Position numbers and translations under genes: made by a program
Source: Hondaea fermentalgiana
Lineage: Eukaryota > Sar > Bigyra > Thraustochytrida > Thraustochytriidae
Assembly (NCBI GenBank): GCA_014084085.1
Contig: NPFB01000164.1
Span: forward strand, 4,977-31,188
Length of the DNA stretch: 26,212 nt
Direction: 5' to 3'
The notes under the pieces: generated by a model
Database searches by the model: none
Told to the model about the DNA's origin: nothing
What the model saw: the letters and a program-made list of their open reading frames with translations, nothing else
Shown: in pieces, positions 9,001-14,481 of the stretch
Layout: each line of letters begins with the position of its first letter
How positions within the stretch are numbered: position 1 is the stretch's first letter

Positions 9001-9912
9001 ACGGGCATCAGGAAAGTAGGTTGCCAGCTCGCGCTGGACCCAGTGGGCGTCAATTTCGTGGACGTTGAGGGCGTCCTGGTCGGTAGCACCGGCACCATTT
9101 GCTGGGCCCTTTTGTTTGGCGGTTTTGCGTTTGCGGCGACGTGAGGCTGGGTCGGCGCCGGGGTCGGAGTTGGCATCACTGTCACTACCGCTGCCGTCGC
9201 TGTCGCCGGCGCTGCTACTGCTGCTGCTGCTGCTGCTCTTGCTGACGACCTCGGCAAGCTCATCGTCTGATTCGTCCGAGCTGTCTCCGTCAAAGACGAC
9301 AGCGACGCCAATATCTCCAGATGGGGCTGCGTTTGCTGGAGTGTCGTCGTTTGCGGTCGCCATGGCGGTCTCAAAGTCATCGATGCGTTCACAGAGCCGA
9401 AGAACATCTGTAAAGGCGGCCTTGGAGAGGCGATTGCCGAGAAGTCTCCTGCACTCGGACTCTTTGCGGGGCGCTGTGAGCTCTGGATCTTTAATGATGG
9501 CCAGAACCTCGTCCGCTGCGCTGTGGAGGATGTCACGCGGGTGGTCGCCCAGAAGGCGTTGCAAAGCTGCAAGAAGCTCTTCAAAGACTAGACGCGTCTC
9601 GCGTGTGGTGGGCCTGTAGGCGCCGAGTGGCGTATCGTCTGCGGCATTTACGAGAGCAGCATCCTCGTGGTTGATTTGCTGGGCCTGGCTGCGCGCGTCG
9701 CGCTCGCGCTTCTTGGCGAGTTTGGCGTCGAGGTCGGCAGCGCGGGTCGGCTGTGCCCTTGCGCCCATGTCCGCGACGGAGACCTTGTTGCGCAGACTCT
9801 GCGCCTCGCCAGAGGGCTCATCGTGGTGTCTGCGCGAGGACCGGTTCTTGAGCACGAGGTTCGAGTTGGCGTTGTAGTCGTAGAGCCGCTGGCGCGCCTG
9901 TTCCTCCGCCAT
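3073..9912 (-). CDS. BRR2: U5 snRNP RNA helicase Brr2 (SNRNP200 family)
   Basis: This 2279-residue Ski2-like helicase unwinds U4/U6 during spliceosome activation in the nucleus. Its length fits the family (about 2140-2160 plus insertions). The start at 9912 is supported by MAEEQARQRLYDYNANSNLVL, the conserved Brr2 N-terminus; the frame stays open upstream but has no ATG. Cassette 1 has Walker A APTGAGKT (~residue 539), DEIH (~657), SATLPN and QMLGRAGRP, followed by a Sec63 unit (~1045-1370). Cassette 2 has APAGSGKT (~1426), but motif II reads ADQLH (~1532) and motif VI reads GRAISL, followed by a second Sec63 unit (~1907-2240). This matches the known pattern of an active first cassette and a catalytically dead second one. 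Extras are a Ser/Asp-rich insert near residue 230 and an alternating Ser/Asp/Glu tail of about 25 residues. There is no intron. Confidence 0.97.
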   Translation of the reverse strand: MAEEQARQRLYDYNANSNLVLKNRSSRRHHDEPSGEAQSLRNKVSVADMGARAQPTRAADLDAKLAKKRERDARSQAQQINHEDAALVNAADDTPLGAYRPTTRETRLVFEELLAALQRLLGDHPRDILHSAADEVLAIIKDPELTAPRKESECRRLLGNRLSKAAFTDVLRLCERIDDFETAMATANDDTPANAAPSGDIGVAVVFDGDSSDESDDELAEVVSKSSSSSSSSSAGDSDGSGSDSDANSDPGADPASRRRKRKTAKQKGPANGAGATDQDALNVHEIDAHWVQRELATYFPDAREAQELADKVLQALAEPNERACENQLVLLLEFDKFALIRKLLANRKKILYCTKLKRAASDPERAAIEREMNQDREPGGGRDILAMLADPTGGVGTAAGRSGPRRANAMRVRDADQEGNAQDSDEGDEDMEEEDAPNARAPRRLDLQALAFGAGDHTMTNKEVRVKSARWVREGKAFKEVHVPPLKPKPFLKDEKLCAIQDLPTFTHGAFARMTTLNRVQSRIMPAALHKDFNLLVCAPTGAGKTNVAMLTVLHEIGKFVDPSSGQVDTARMKKEMKIVYVAPMKALVQEVVQNFGQRLGASHGLTVRELSGDQQLSRAEIAQTQMIVTTPEKWDIVTRKAGERAYTQLVKLVIIDEIHLLHNERGAVLEAIIARAIRQQEVTQQRVRLVGISATLPNYKDVATFLRVPFDKGLFFFDNSFRPVPLQQQYIGITETKPFRRLQKANEICYDKIIAALENNPKDQVLVFVHSRKDTAATARYLRDLAEERDQLGIFLNAEDRATREILRTSVEEEAHNPDLKDVLLHGLAVHHAGLPRADRTLVEDLFKRGYIKALVCTATLAWGVNLPAHTVIIKGTQVYNPEKGRWTELSQLDILQMLGRAGRPQFETDTEGEGIIITSHAELQFYLSLLNEQLPVESQLIRRLADALNAEIVMGGVQSIEDGAHWLGYTYLYVRMLQSPAQYGIPVDEVDEDPGLLQRRRDLVHSAALLLDKSQLVRYDRRTGALQGTPLGRIASHYYVSFDSMQTFNELLRPTMGDIDLFRMFSLSKEFSNIVVRQEEKVELAQLADRAPIPIKEGIEEASAKVNLLLQAYISGMRLEGYAMACDLVFIQQSANRLVRAMFEICLVRGWAALAQRCLALANMCEHRIWPTQCFLRQLADVPVGADVLKRIERRGLSVDQLWDLSPQELAELISVGPAAGASSSVKQGRDLHRVIHCFPKMNLSAVVQPITRSTLSIELTLTPDFNFDENLYGEVLLFYVIVEDCDAETILHHEVALVGKRNAGQELSTSFMVPLSDPMPPQYFCRVVCERFLHASTVLPISFRKLILPERFPPPTELLDLRPLAVETATQEAAEALGVTDAQWVRQAYHEVLGARFKVLNAVQTQAFADVAVGDDALLVAAPAGSGKTVLAELSIIRAFATAQDRAAVTCVYVAPLRAVCDRRHAEWQTLFGRELGLVVARLTGDTTADLRALAAANIVIATSEDWDNLSRRWKQRKAVRNVSLFIADQLHLVGSAPGPVLEVVVSRMRFLASASPSLRIVGFSASLANGKEVGAWIGAKKTINLHPSQRPNPVEVELRSFDVHHPGTRLLAMARPVFDAVVAHGQHGVKAALVFVPSTRQAKVTAVDLISFGASALEDEKAVAKLRKARRWASRKHFFVAQDAEQKIAPHLEAIRDPALRSTLREGVAYMHEGMADADRAIVEACFASGTVRTLVTTSDLCWGLRHRADVVVVMDTAKYDGAQGRYLDYPVADLMQMVGRAISLKDVAKCLVFCHSKRKAYYKKFLHDALPVESHLDHVLADHMCAEVVSRVIKNKQEAVDYLTWTLLYRRLSKNPTYYQLVGTSPEILSDYLSELTESTLNELAGSKCIEIDKNEMDVAPLNLGMVASYYYVQYMTIELFSVNLRAQSKLRTVLNVLAAAAEFEDIPVRAGEDQRLENLARHLPLPAPREPSEPAPDYSRPHVKTHILLQLHFSHRALTEDQRADLNLVLDKATRLLFAMVDIIASNRWLRPALAAMELSQMVVQGCWNTDSPLLQIPHFDADILARCTAAGVKHVMDIAELEDDKRDSILQLPASKLEDVAAFCNAYPDLDIKVDVQDATSVRTGGAVRLKVSIERVDDDEDDDEDDEDANGQANEVAPVYGKVVAPRYPRVKMENYWAVVGNAETNELFAIKRVMVGKSVNLELSFDAPRQTGAHQLNVYVMCDSVMGVNEVHKVSFEVREGGAHSDSDSDSDSESGSSSSGSSSGSDAE

Positions 9913-10152
9913 GGTCTCGTCGTTTCCCCTGCCTTTTTTCCCTGTCTCGTGGCCAGCCACAGCCGCAGCTGCGCGCCGCGGGCTGGCTGGCGACGGCGAG
10001 CGAGCTGGCTGCCGGCCGCTGTGCGCCGCGGTTGCAGGCGCGGACGGGGTGGGCGCCGCGACCGCTTGCTTGCCGCGGGGGCAAAGGGGTCCGGCCCGGG
10101 AGCGGGCCTTACGCGCCGCCCTGGAGCGGCCGAAGCGGCGACGATAGATGTT

Positions 10153-10160
10153 TGTCTGTC

Positions 10161-10191
<31 letters not shown>

Positions 10192-10192
10192 G
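10153..10192. repeat. (TCTG)n microsatellite
   Basis: About ten TCTG units with one interruption near 10161. It lies about 240-280 bp upstream of the BRR2 start codon, so it falls in the promoter or leader. Confidence 0.9.
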
Positions 10193-10357
10193 CCAGTGTC
10201 TGTCTTGTCTATGTATTTGGCCTTCTTCTTCCGCTTGTTGTTCTTCTTTTTCTTTTCGTCAAGCAGGACCCTCGTCGAAGACCAAGAACATCGAGGAGCG
10301 CGAAAGCGAGAACGATTCGCCAGCGGCGCGAAGGCTTCGAGCGGGCGGCAATTTCGT

Positions 10358-10363
10358 TTTATT
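10358..10363 (-). terminator. poly(A) signal AATAAA of the P2X gene
   Basis: TTTATT on the plus strand gives AATAAA on the minus strand, about 35 nt past the P2X stop codon at 10398. Position and sequence fit a cleavage/polyadenylation signal. This would end the P2X transcript inside the spacer before BRR2. Confidence 0.55.
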
Positions 10364-10397
10364 TCGTAAAAGTAGTATAGATTCAATGTGATGATGT

Positions 10398-11798
10398 TCA
10401 GGCAGTGTTGATGGCGTGCATACTCGTGGCGTCGTCGGCATTCACGGCAGCATTTTTGGCGGCGGTGGGGTCGGTAAGATCTTGCTCGCCGGCACGGCGC
10501 TGGCGCTTTTGCTCCTTGCGAAGGTCGCCAAAATCCTCGGTGACTTGAATCTTGGCAGCGCGGTACTGCTCCTTGTTGGGCATGACGTTGAGAGCAAGAA
10601 AGTCGGTGAGAAGCACGGAAACGCCAAAAAGCGCAGAACCAGCAGCAAGCTGGAGAAGCAAGGTATTGAAACTAAAGGCGCCAAGGCGGCCCGTCTGCTG
10701 GACGATGACCTTGATGCCGTATCGTTTCTGGATGCGGCGGGACATGGCGATGGTGGAATTGATGTTGACCACATCGGTGCTCGTAGTGACCTTGTAGGAG
10801 GAGTCGGGAAGATACTTGACGGAGATGACGTACGAGATTTCGTCGCTGGCGCCCGACCATGGGTGTATGTTGGTGTAGTCGATGGTGAACGTGACAATGT
10901 GACCCCGCGCCCGCACGGACTCGTTGGGCTTGGACCCCGAAGGCTGATCGATGTCGAGATCCGCGGCCCCGAGCCACGAAGCCATGTCGAAGACGTCATA
11001 GTTGTCGGCCGCGGGAAGATTTGAGTCGACAAAGCATGGGGCGGATTCGGTATTGTCGCCGTTGCTATTTCGAACGACGCGACCGTCATCGGCAAGCTTT
11101 TTGCAGAGCGCGCCATTGTTGGGGATGGAAAGAACGCCCTTCATGGAGCGCGAGACGTCGGCAATGGAGCTGTCCGTGCTGGCCTGCACAGCGTGGTCGA
11201 CGAGCAGCGTAAAGTCTTCCACGCCGGCGACGAAGGAGTCTGACGTCTCGTTGAGGTTCTCCCAGAGGGTGTCGCACGAGACGCTGTTGTCCGAAGAAGC
11301 AGGGCAGTTGTTGACTTGAGCCACTTCGAAGATGCGCGTGGTAAGCAGGAGCTCTCCGCCTTCGATGACACCGACATCGAGCTCGTCTGCGAGCGAGCAG
11401 TTGCGCTTGCGTACGCAGGTGTCGTCCTTGCTGGTGAGATACTCGTCGGCTGCGCAGCCGATGGAGGTGTCATCTGGGGTTTGCGAGCAATAGCTCGTGT
11501 TTTGCACGGCGGGAAAGACAGTGTAGCAGCCCAAGTCATCAATGGGATCGCAGCCAATCGAGTTGGTGAGCGAGCGCAGCGAGAAGCGATGCTCTCCATA
11601 GGGGGCCATGACATTGAGGTAGCCCGTGTTGTAGAGAATTTGGTAGAGGAGCACGTAGATCATTGTGGCGATGAGGAAGACATAGTTGAGCAGGCCCAGC
11701 CTTCGGTCCTTGATGGCGACCATCTGCTTTGTCTTGTACGCAAAGAGCTCGTCCACGTCTTTGCCAAAGAGCGTTTCTGGCAAAGCGAACTTCACCAT
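10398..11798 (-). CDS. P2X-type ATP-gated cation channel
   Basis: A 466-residue protein with the P2X plan: short cytosolic N-terminus, TM1 (~35-58), a large ectodomain, TM2 (~377-402) and a charged cytosolic tail. The strongest match is the pre-TM2/TM2 block, RYGIKVIVQQTGRLGAFSFN followed by a hydrophobic helix ending in LLTDFLAL, which carries the conserved TM2 aspartate. The N-terminal kinase-site-like motif reads YKTKQ, a variant of Y-x-T-x-K with Gln in the last place. The ectodomain has a cysteine-rich part (~83-140: GC, GCY, YC, GC, TC, NC) and further cysteines at ~180-260, so disulfides are likely, plus N-glycosylation sequons such as NTS, NCS and NET. The start context CACC-ATG-G is excellent. 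P2X channels form trimers gated by ATP; in other protists some sit on the contractile vacuole rather than the plasma membrane. Ligand and location here are unknown. Confidence 0.85.
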   Translation of the reverse strand: MVKFALPETLFGKDVDELFAYKTKQMVAIKDRRLGLLNYVFLIATMIYVLLYQILYNTGYLNVMAPYGEHRFSLRSLTNSIGCDPIDDLGCYTVFPAVQNTSYCSQTPDDTSIGCAADEYLTSKDDTCVRKRNCSLADELDVGVIEGGELLLTTRIFEVAQVNNCPASSDNSVSCDTLWENLNETSDSFVAGVEDFTLLVDHAVQASTDSSIADVSRSMKGVLSIPNNGALCKKLADDGRVVRNSNGDNTESAPCFVDSNLPAADNYDVFDMASWLGAADLDIDQPSGSKPNESVRARGHIVTFTIDYTNIHPWSGASDEISYVISVKYLPDSSYKVTTSTDVVNINSTIAMSRRIQKRYGIKVIVQQTGRLGAFSFNTLLLQLAAGSALFGVSVLLTDFLALNVMPNKEQYRAAKIQVTEDFGDLRKEQKRQRRAGEQDLTDPTAAKNAAVNADDATSMHAINTA

Positions 11799-12030
11799 GG
11801 TGGCTGGCGGCTGGGCAGCGGCGGCGGCGGCGGCAGCAGCAAGAGCTCCAGCGAGCGACTCCCCGTCCGTCAGCAGACAGATGGCCTGGCGGTAAACCTT
11901 GCTGCCTCTATCTGCCTGTCCGTCTGCCTGTCAGTTGGGTGAGCACACCCGAGGAGCGGGGGCTCGCTCAGGCTGGGCTGGGCTGGGCTGGCTTAGGCAA
12001 GGCCGAGGGTTGATGTTTTGTTGGTTCGCT

Positions 12031-12060
12031 TCTCTCTCTCTCCCTCCCTCCCTCCCTCCC
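12031..12060 (-). repeat. CT/CCCT tract, G-quadruplex-capable on minus strand
   Basis: (TC)5 followed by (CCCT)4-5. Read on the minus strand this is five GGG runs with one-base spacers, a textbook G-quadruplex pattern, about 235-260 bp upstream of the P2X start codon. Confidence 0.7.
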
Positions 12061-12540
12061 GTTCTTTCCGCCTTTGTTTGTTGGTCGCTCTGTCGCCTTG
12101 CGCTTCTTGTGGGCGTTGGCACGAGCTCCGGCTCGCGGGGTGCCGCAAAAAGAGCGCGCAGTAGGGTCTCGCTAGGCCGCCCCTAGGCGCGCGGCCGGGA
12201 GCCGGCGGGACGGACGGCGCGCGTCCCTCGTCGTTCGCATCTGTTTGTTTTGGTTGGGCTTTCGGCATTTTCCGCTCCGGTATACGTGTATACTACACGG
12301 AGCTCGGTCGTAGTAGTGGTCGCGGTCGTGGCGAGGAGGAGAGCAGAGCTGGTCCGCCCGGGGGCTCCTGAGCAGGAGGAGAGGAGAAGAGCGCGCTTGC
12401 TTGCGGACTTGGAGTTCGCGATGGCGGATAGCACGGCACGGCGAGGAGGAGGAGGAGGAGATGGCAGGCCCGCGGGTGCCGGAAAGCAAATTGGGAGCTG
12501 GGCCAGGGCCGGCTGGAGACGCATTCTCTGGCCCCACTTC

Positions 12541-12599
12541 GGAAAAGGGAGGGAGGGGGGGGGGGGGGGGGGGGGAGGGGAATAGGGAATAGGGGAGGA
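12541..12599 (+). repeat. G-rich tract with 21 consecutive G
   Basis: A run of 21 G (12555-12575) is flanked by further GGG/GGGG runs separated by A or AATA. It is able to form G-quadruplexes on the plus strand and is prone to polymerase slippage, so its true length may be miscalled. Confidence 0.9.
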
Positions 12600-12857
12600 T
12601 GAAGAGCGGGACGGAGGCTGGATGTGCGCCATTCAAAGAATACGTAATAAAAAGTAAAGGAAAAAACAATGTTCATTAGGCTCTCGACATCATGATCATT
12701 TGGCTCGCGGCATCGAGCATGATGGGCGTGGACGTAGCCATGCAGTCGATCTAAGGGGTTACCAAGCGAAGAAGAGGCGGAGGGGGGATCGCGCCTCTCT
12801 CGTCGTCTCTTTCCCTCCCTCACTTGTGTGATTGCACCGCGCTTTGTGCGATCGTGA

Positions 12858-13508
12858 TCACATGTATTGCGGCTTGAACTTTTGCGCCTCACGCTTTTTG
12901 AAGTTGGCAAAGAAATCAGCGCCCCCGTGGCCCGCGCCCGCCAGACGACGGTCAAAGTCAGCCTGCACAGCAGTTTTGCGACGCGTATCACTTGGGGAGC
13001 TCGGAGACCCGGGACGGCCTGATAGCGTCCGAGAGAGACGCCTTGAAGCGCGTCGCAAGAGACCCGAGGTCGCGCCACCCTTCTTTTGGCCGGCAGGAGC
13101 GGCTCCGTCTTGGCCCTCTTCGTCTTCTTCATCATCCTTTTCCAGGGCTTCTTGAAGCTTGCCGCGAAAGGCGCCACCGACCGTGGGAGCGCGCTTTGGC
13201 GCAGGCGCAGGCGCGGTCCCGTCGGCTTGGAATCGCTCAATTTCCTGTAGCGACTCTTCTGTGGAGATGCCCTTTTCGCGCTGGTAGTTCGTCTCAAAGA
13301 GGCCCCATTGCTGCTGGTTGTAGCGCTTCTCGCGCTTCTCGGGACTGGCGGTGGCCTCGTTCTCACGCACGGCGTTGGTGACGGCGGTGAGCTCGTCCTC
13401 GTCGCCGTCGACGTCGCGCAGCTTCTCGCCGCAGTGCGGGCAATACACGGGGTTGAGTCGCACGGGCTCGCCGCACTGGCAATACGTCTTGCGGAAGCGT
13501 GCCGACAT
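12858..13508 (-). CDS. hypothetical protein with N-terminal zinc ribbon
   Basis: A 216-residue protein of unknown function. Residues 9-31 read YCQCGEPV ... YCPHCGEKL, a compact C-x-C ... C-x2-C zinc ribbon right at the N-terminus. Residues ~35-95 form a charged, probably helical segment (KRYNQQQWGLFETNYQREKG). Residues ~100-185 are low-complexity Pro/Ala and Arg/Ser (ASRRLSRTLSGRPGSPS), resembling a phosphorylatable disordered linker. The C-terminus (ADFDRRL ... DFFANFKKREAQKF) is again helical and basic. Start at 13508; no longer in-frame start is needed. It is divergent from the small membrane-protein gene at 14013, with ~500 bp between. A nucleic-acid or ubiquitin-related role would be a guess only. 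Confidence 0.75.
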   Translation of the reverse strand: MSARFRKTYCQCGEPVRLNPVYCPHCGEKLRDVDGDEDELTAVTNAVRENEATASPEKREKRYNQQQWGLFETNYQREKGISTEESLQEIERFQADGTAPAPAPKRAPTVGGAFRGKLQEALEKDDEEDEEGQDGAAPAGQKKGGATSGLLRRASRRLSRTLSGRPGSPSSPSDTRRKTAVQADFDRRLAGAGHGGADFFANFKKREAQKFKPQYM

Positions 13509-14012
13509 CCTCGAGCTAGTACCTGCCTTGCCTTGCCTTGCCTTGCCTCGCCTCGCTTCCTCGCTCGCGCGATCCCTTTCCGCTGGTCGCCCGACCGGAG
13601 CTGCAGCGGCGGCGGAAAAGGGCCTGTGCTCGCGCGCGCGCTCGCCGGCTCGCGCGCTCGCTCGTGCGTGCCTTGCTCGCTCGCGCGTGCCTTGCTTGCC
13701 TGCTCGCTTGCTTGCGGGTTTGCCGAGCGAGGGAGCAGCAGCGCTTTGCGGGCGGTAAGCGAGAGAGAGAAATGGGCTCGTGCTCGCCTGCCCGAGTCCA
13801 GGGTGTGTGCGGGCGGCGCGTGCACGTGCTCAGGCCCGGGCCGCGCGTCGTTGGCGCTTGTGCTGAGGGCCCGTGCGCGCGCCGCGCGGCCTCCCATTGT
13901 CTGGCTTGTTTCACTCTGACTGGCCCACGCTTTCCGTCGCGAGCGCTGAGGACTAGCTGACTGTCCGTCTCGTGAGCGGCCGGCCAGCTGCGGCTGCACG
14001 GTTGGCCAGAAG
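13509..14012. other. GC-rich divergent promoter region with TGCCT and CTCG repeats
   Basis: A shared upstream region of two divergent genes. It starts with five TGCCT units (13524-13548) only ~15-40 bp from the minus-strand start codon. It continues with degenerate CTCG/CTTG repeats (13625-13720) and a GA-rich patch (13760-13770). No TATA box is obvious. Long open frames cross it only because of the composition. Confidence 0.55.
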
Positions 14013-14276
14013 ATGGAGGGAGTGTCGCGACGCAAATCTGCTCGGCGTGGACGAGAGCGCGGAAGAAGGACAAGGACAAGGAGGATGGGGGCGAACGAGA
14101 TCAAGACGCTGCAAGGTTTTGTGGGTCTGATGGTGTACTGCATGTGTCTCGTCATGATCGTGACCAATGAGCAATGGTCAACGATGGACATTATCGGGTC
14201 CTCTGTCGTGTTGACACTTGGTACGATTGGCTATGCCTCGCTTCTCGTCATGTCGCAGCGCGCCGAGAGGATTTAG
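14013..14276 (+). CDS. small two-helix membrane protein, unknown function
   Basis: An 87-residue frame from the ATG at 14013 (context AAG-ATG-G), or 63 residues from the ATG at 14085 (MGANEIKTLQGF). Two hydrophobic helices are clear: ~33-50 (FVGLMVYCMCLVMIV) and ~60-80 (IIGSSVVLTLGTIGYASLLVM), joined by a short polar loop TNEQWSTMD, ending in a basic tail SQRAERI. The longer form adds an Arg-rich leader (RRKSARRGRERGRR) that could be a targeting sequence or simply leader RNA. A poly(A) signal follows 58 nt past the stop. No family recognised; small ER or mitochondrial membrane subunits have this shape. Confidence 0.65.
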   Translation: MEGVSRRKSARRGRERGRRTRTRRMGANEIKTLQGFVGLMVYCMCLVMIVTNEQWSTMDIIGSSVVLTLGTIGYASLLVMSQRAERI

Positions 14277-14333
14277 CGATCAAGGGACAGACATCACACT
14301 GATTCGCAAGCTGTACAATTTGAGAAAATGATA

Positions 14334-14339
14334 AATAAA
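14334..14339 (+). terminator. poly(A) signal AATAAA of the small membrane-protein gene
   Basis: AATAAA lies within ATAAATAAAT, 58 nt downstream of the TAG stop at 14274-14276. It sits in the ~200-bp convergent spacer between this gene and the DDHD lipase gene. Confidence 0.6.
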
Positions 14340-14481
14340 TTGCCATCCGAGTTTGGCCTACGATTTGCGCATCAAGATTTTTTTGCTTTTGAGCGTCGTG
14401 GTCATTCTTCTTGCCGTGGAAAAGACAAGACGAGAGAAGAGAAAAGTAAAATAATCTATTGAACATCTGTCACGTGTGTGT

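Larger units (their letters stand above)
9913..10397. other. BRR2 promoter/5' leader spacer
   Basis: Gene-free stretch between the BRR2 start and the P2X stop. It carries a TCTG microsatellite and pyrimidine-rich tracts (10217-10258), and at its right end the probable poly(A) signal of the P2X gene. The BRR2 frame remains open through it by chance of GC-rich composition; no ATG is in frame. I see no clear TATA box. Confidence 0.6.
11799..12857. other. 1.06-kb repeat-rich spacer, no convincing gene
   Basis: This stretch lies between the P2X start and the stop of the zinc-ribbon gene. It contains a GCG-repeat leader (11818-11835), GGCTG repeats (11971-11990), a CT/CCCT tract (12031-12060) and a 21-G run (12555-12575). 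Between 12600 and 12857 the composition is more balanced. Short frames exist (for example plus 12421-12585), but they encode low-complexity Gly/Arg sequence. I recognised no tRNA or snRNA. Confidence 0.6.

Noticed and set aside
9913..10386. Upstream extension of the BRR2 frame by 158 codons
   Set aside because: No in-frame ATG; the conserved Brr2 N-terminus begins at 9912, and the extension translates a microsatellite.
12421..12585. Plus-strand 54-residue frame with a good start (MADSTARR...)
   Set aside because: Mostly Gly/Arg and ends in the G21 run; no downstream exon or conserved motif could be found.
12293..14191. 632-codon minus-strand open frame
   Set aside because: It overlaps the zinc-ribbon gene in another frame and crosses repeats and two promoters. 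It is Arg/Ser/Pro low-complexity, a product of GC-rich composition.
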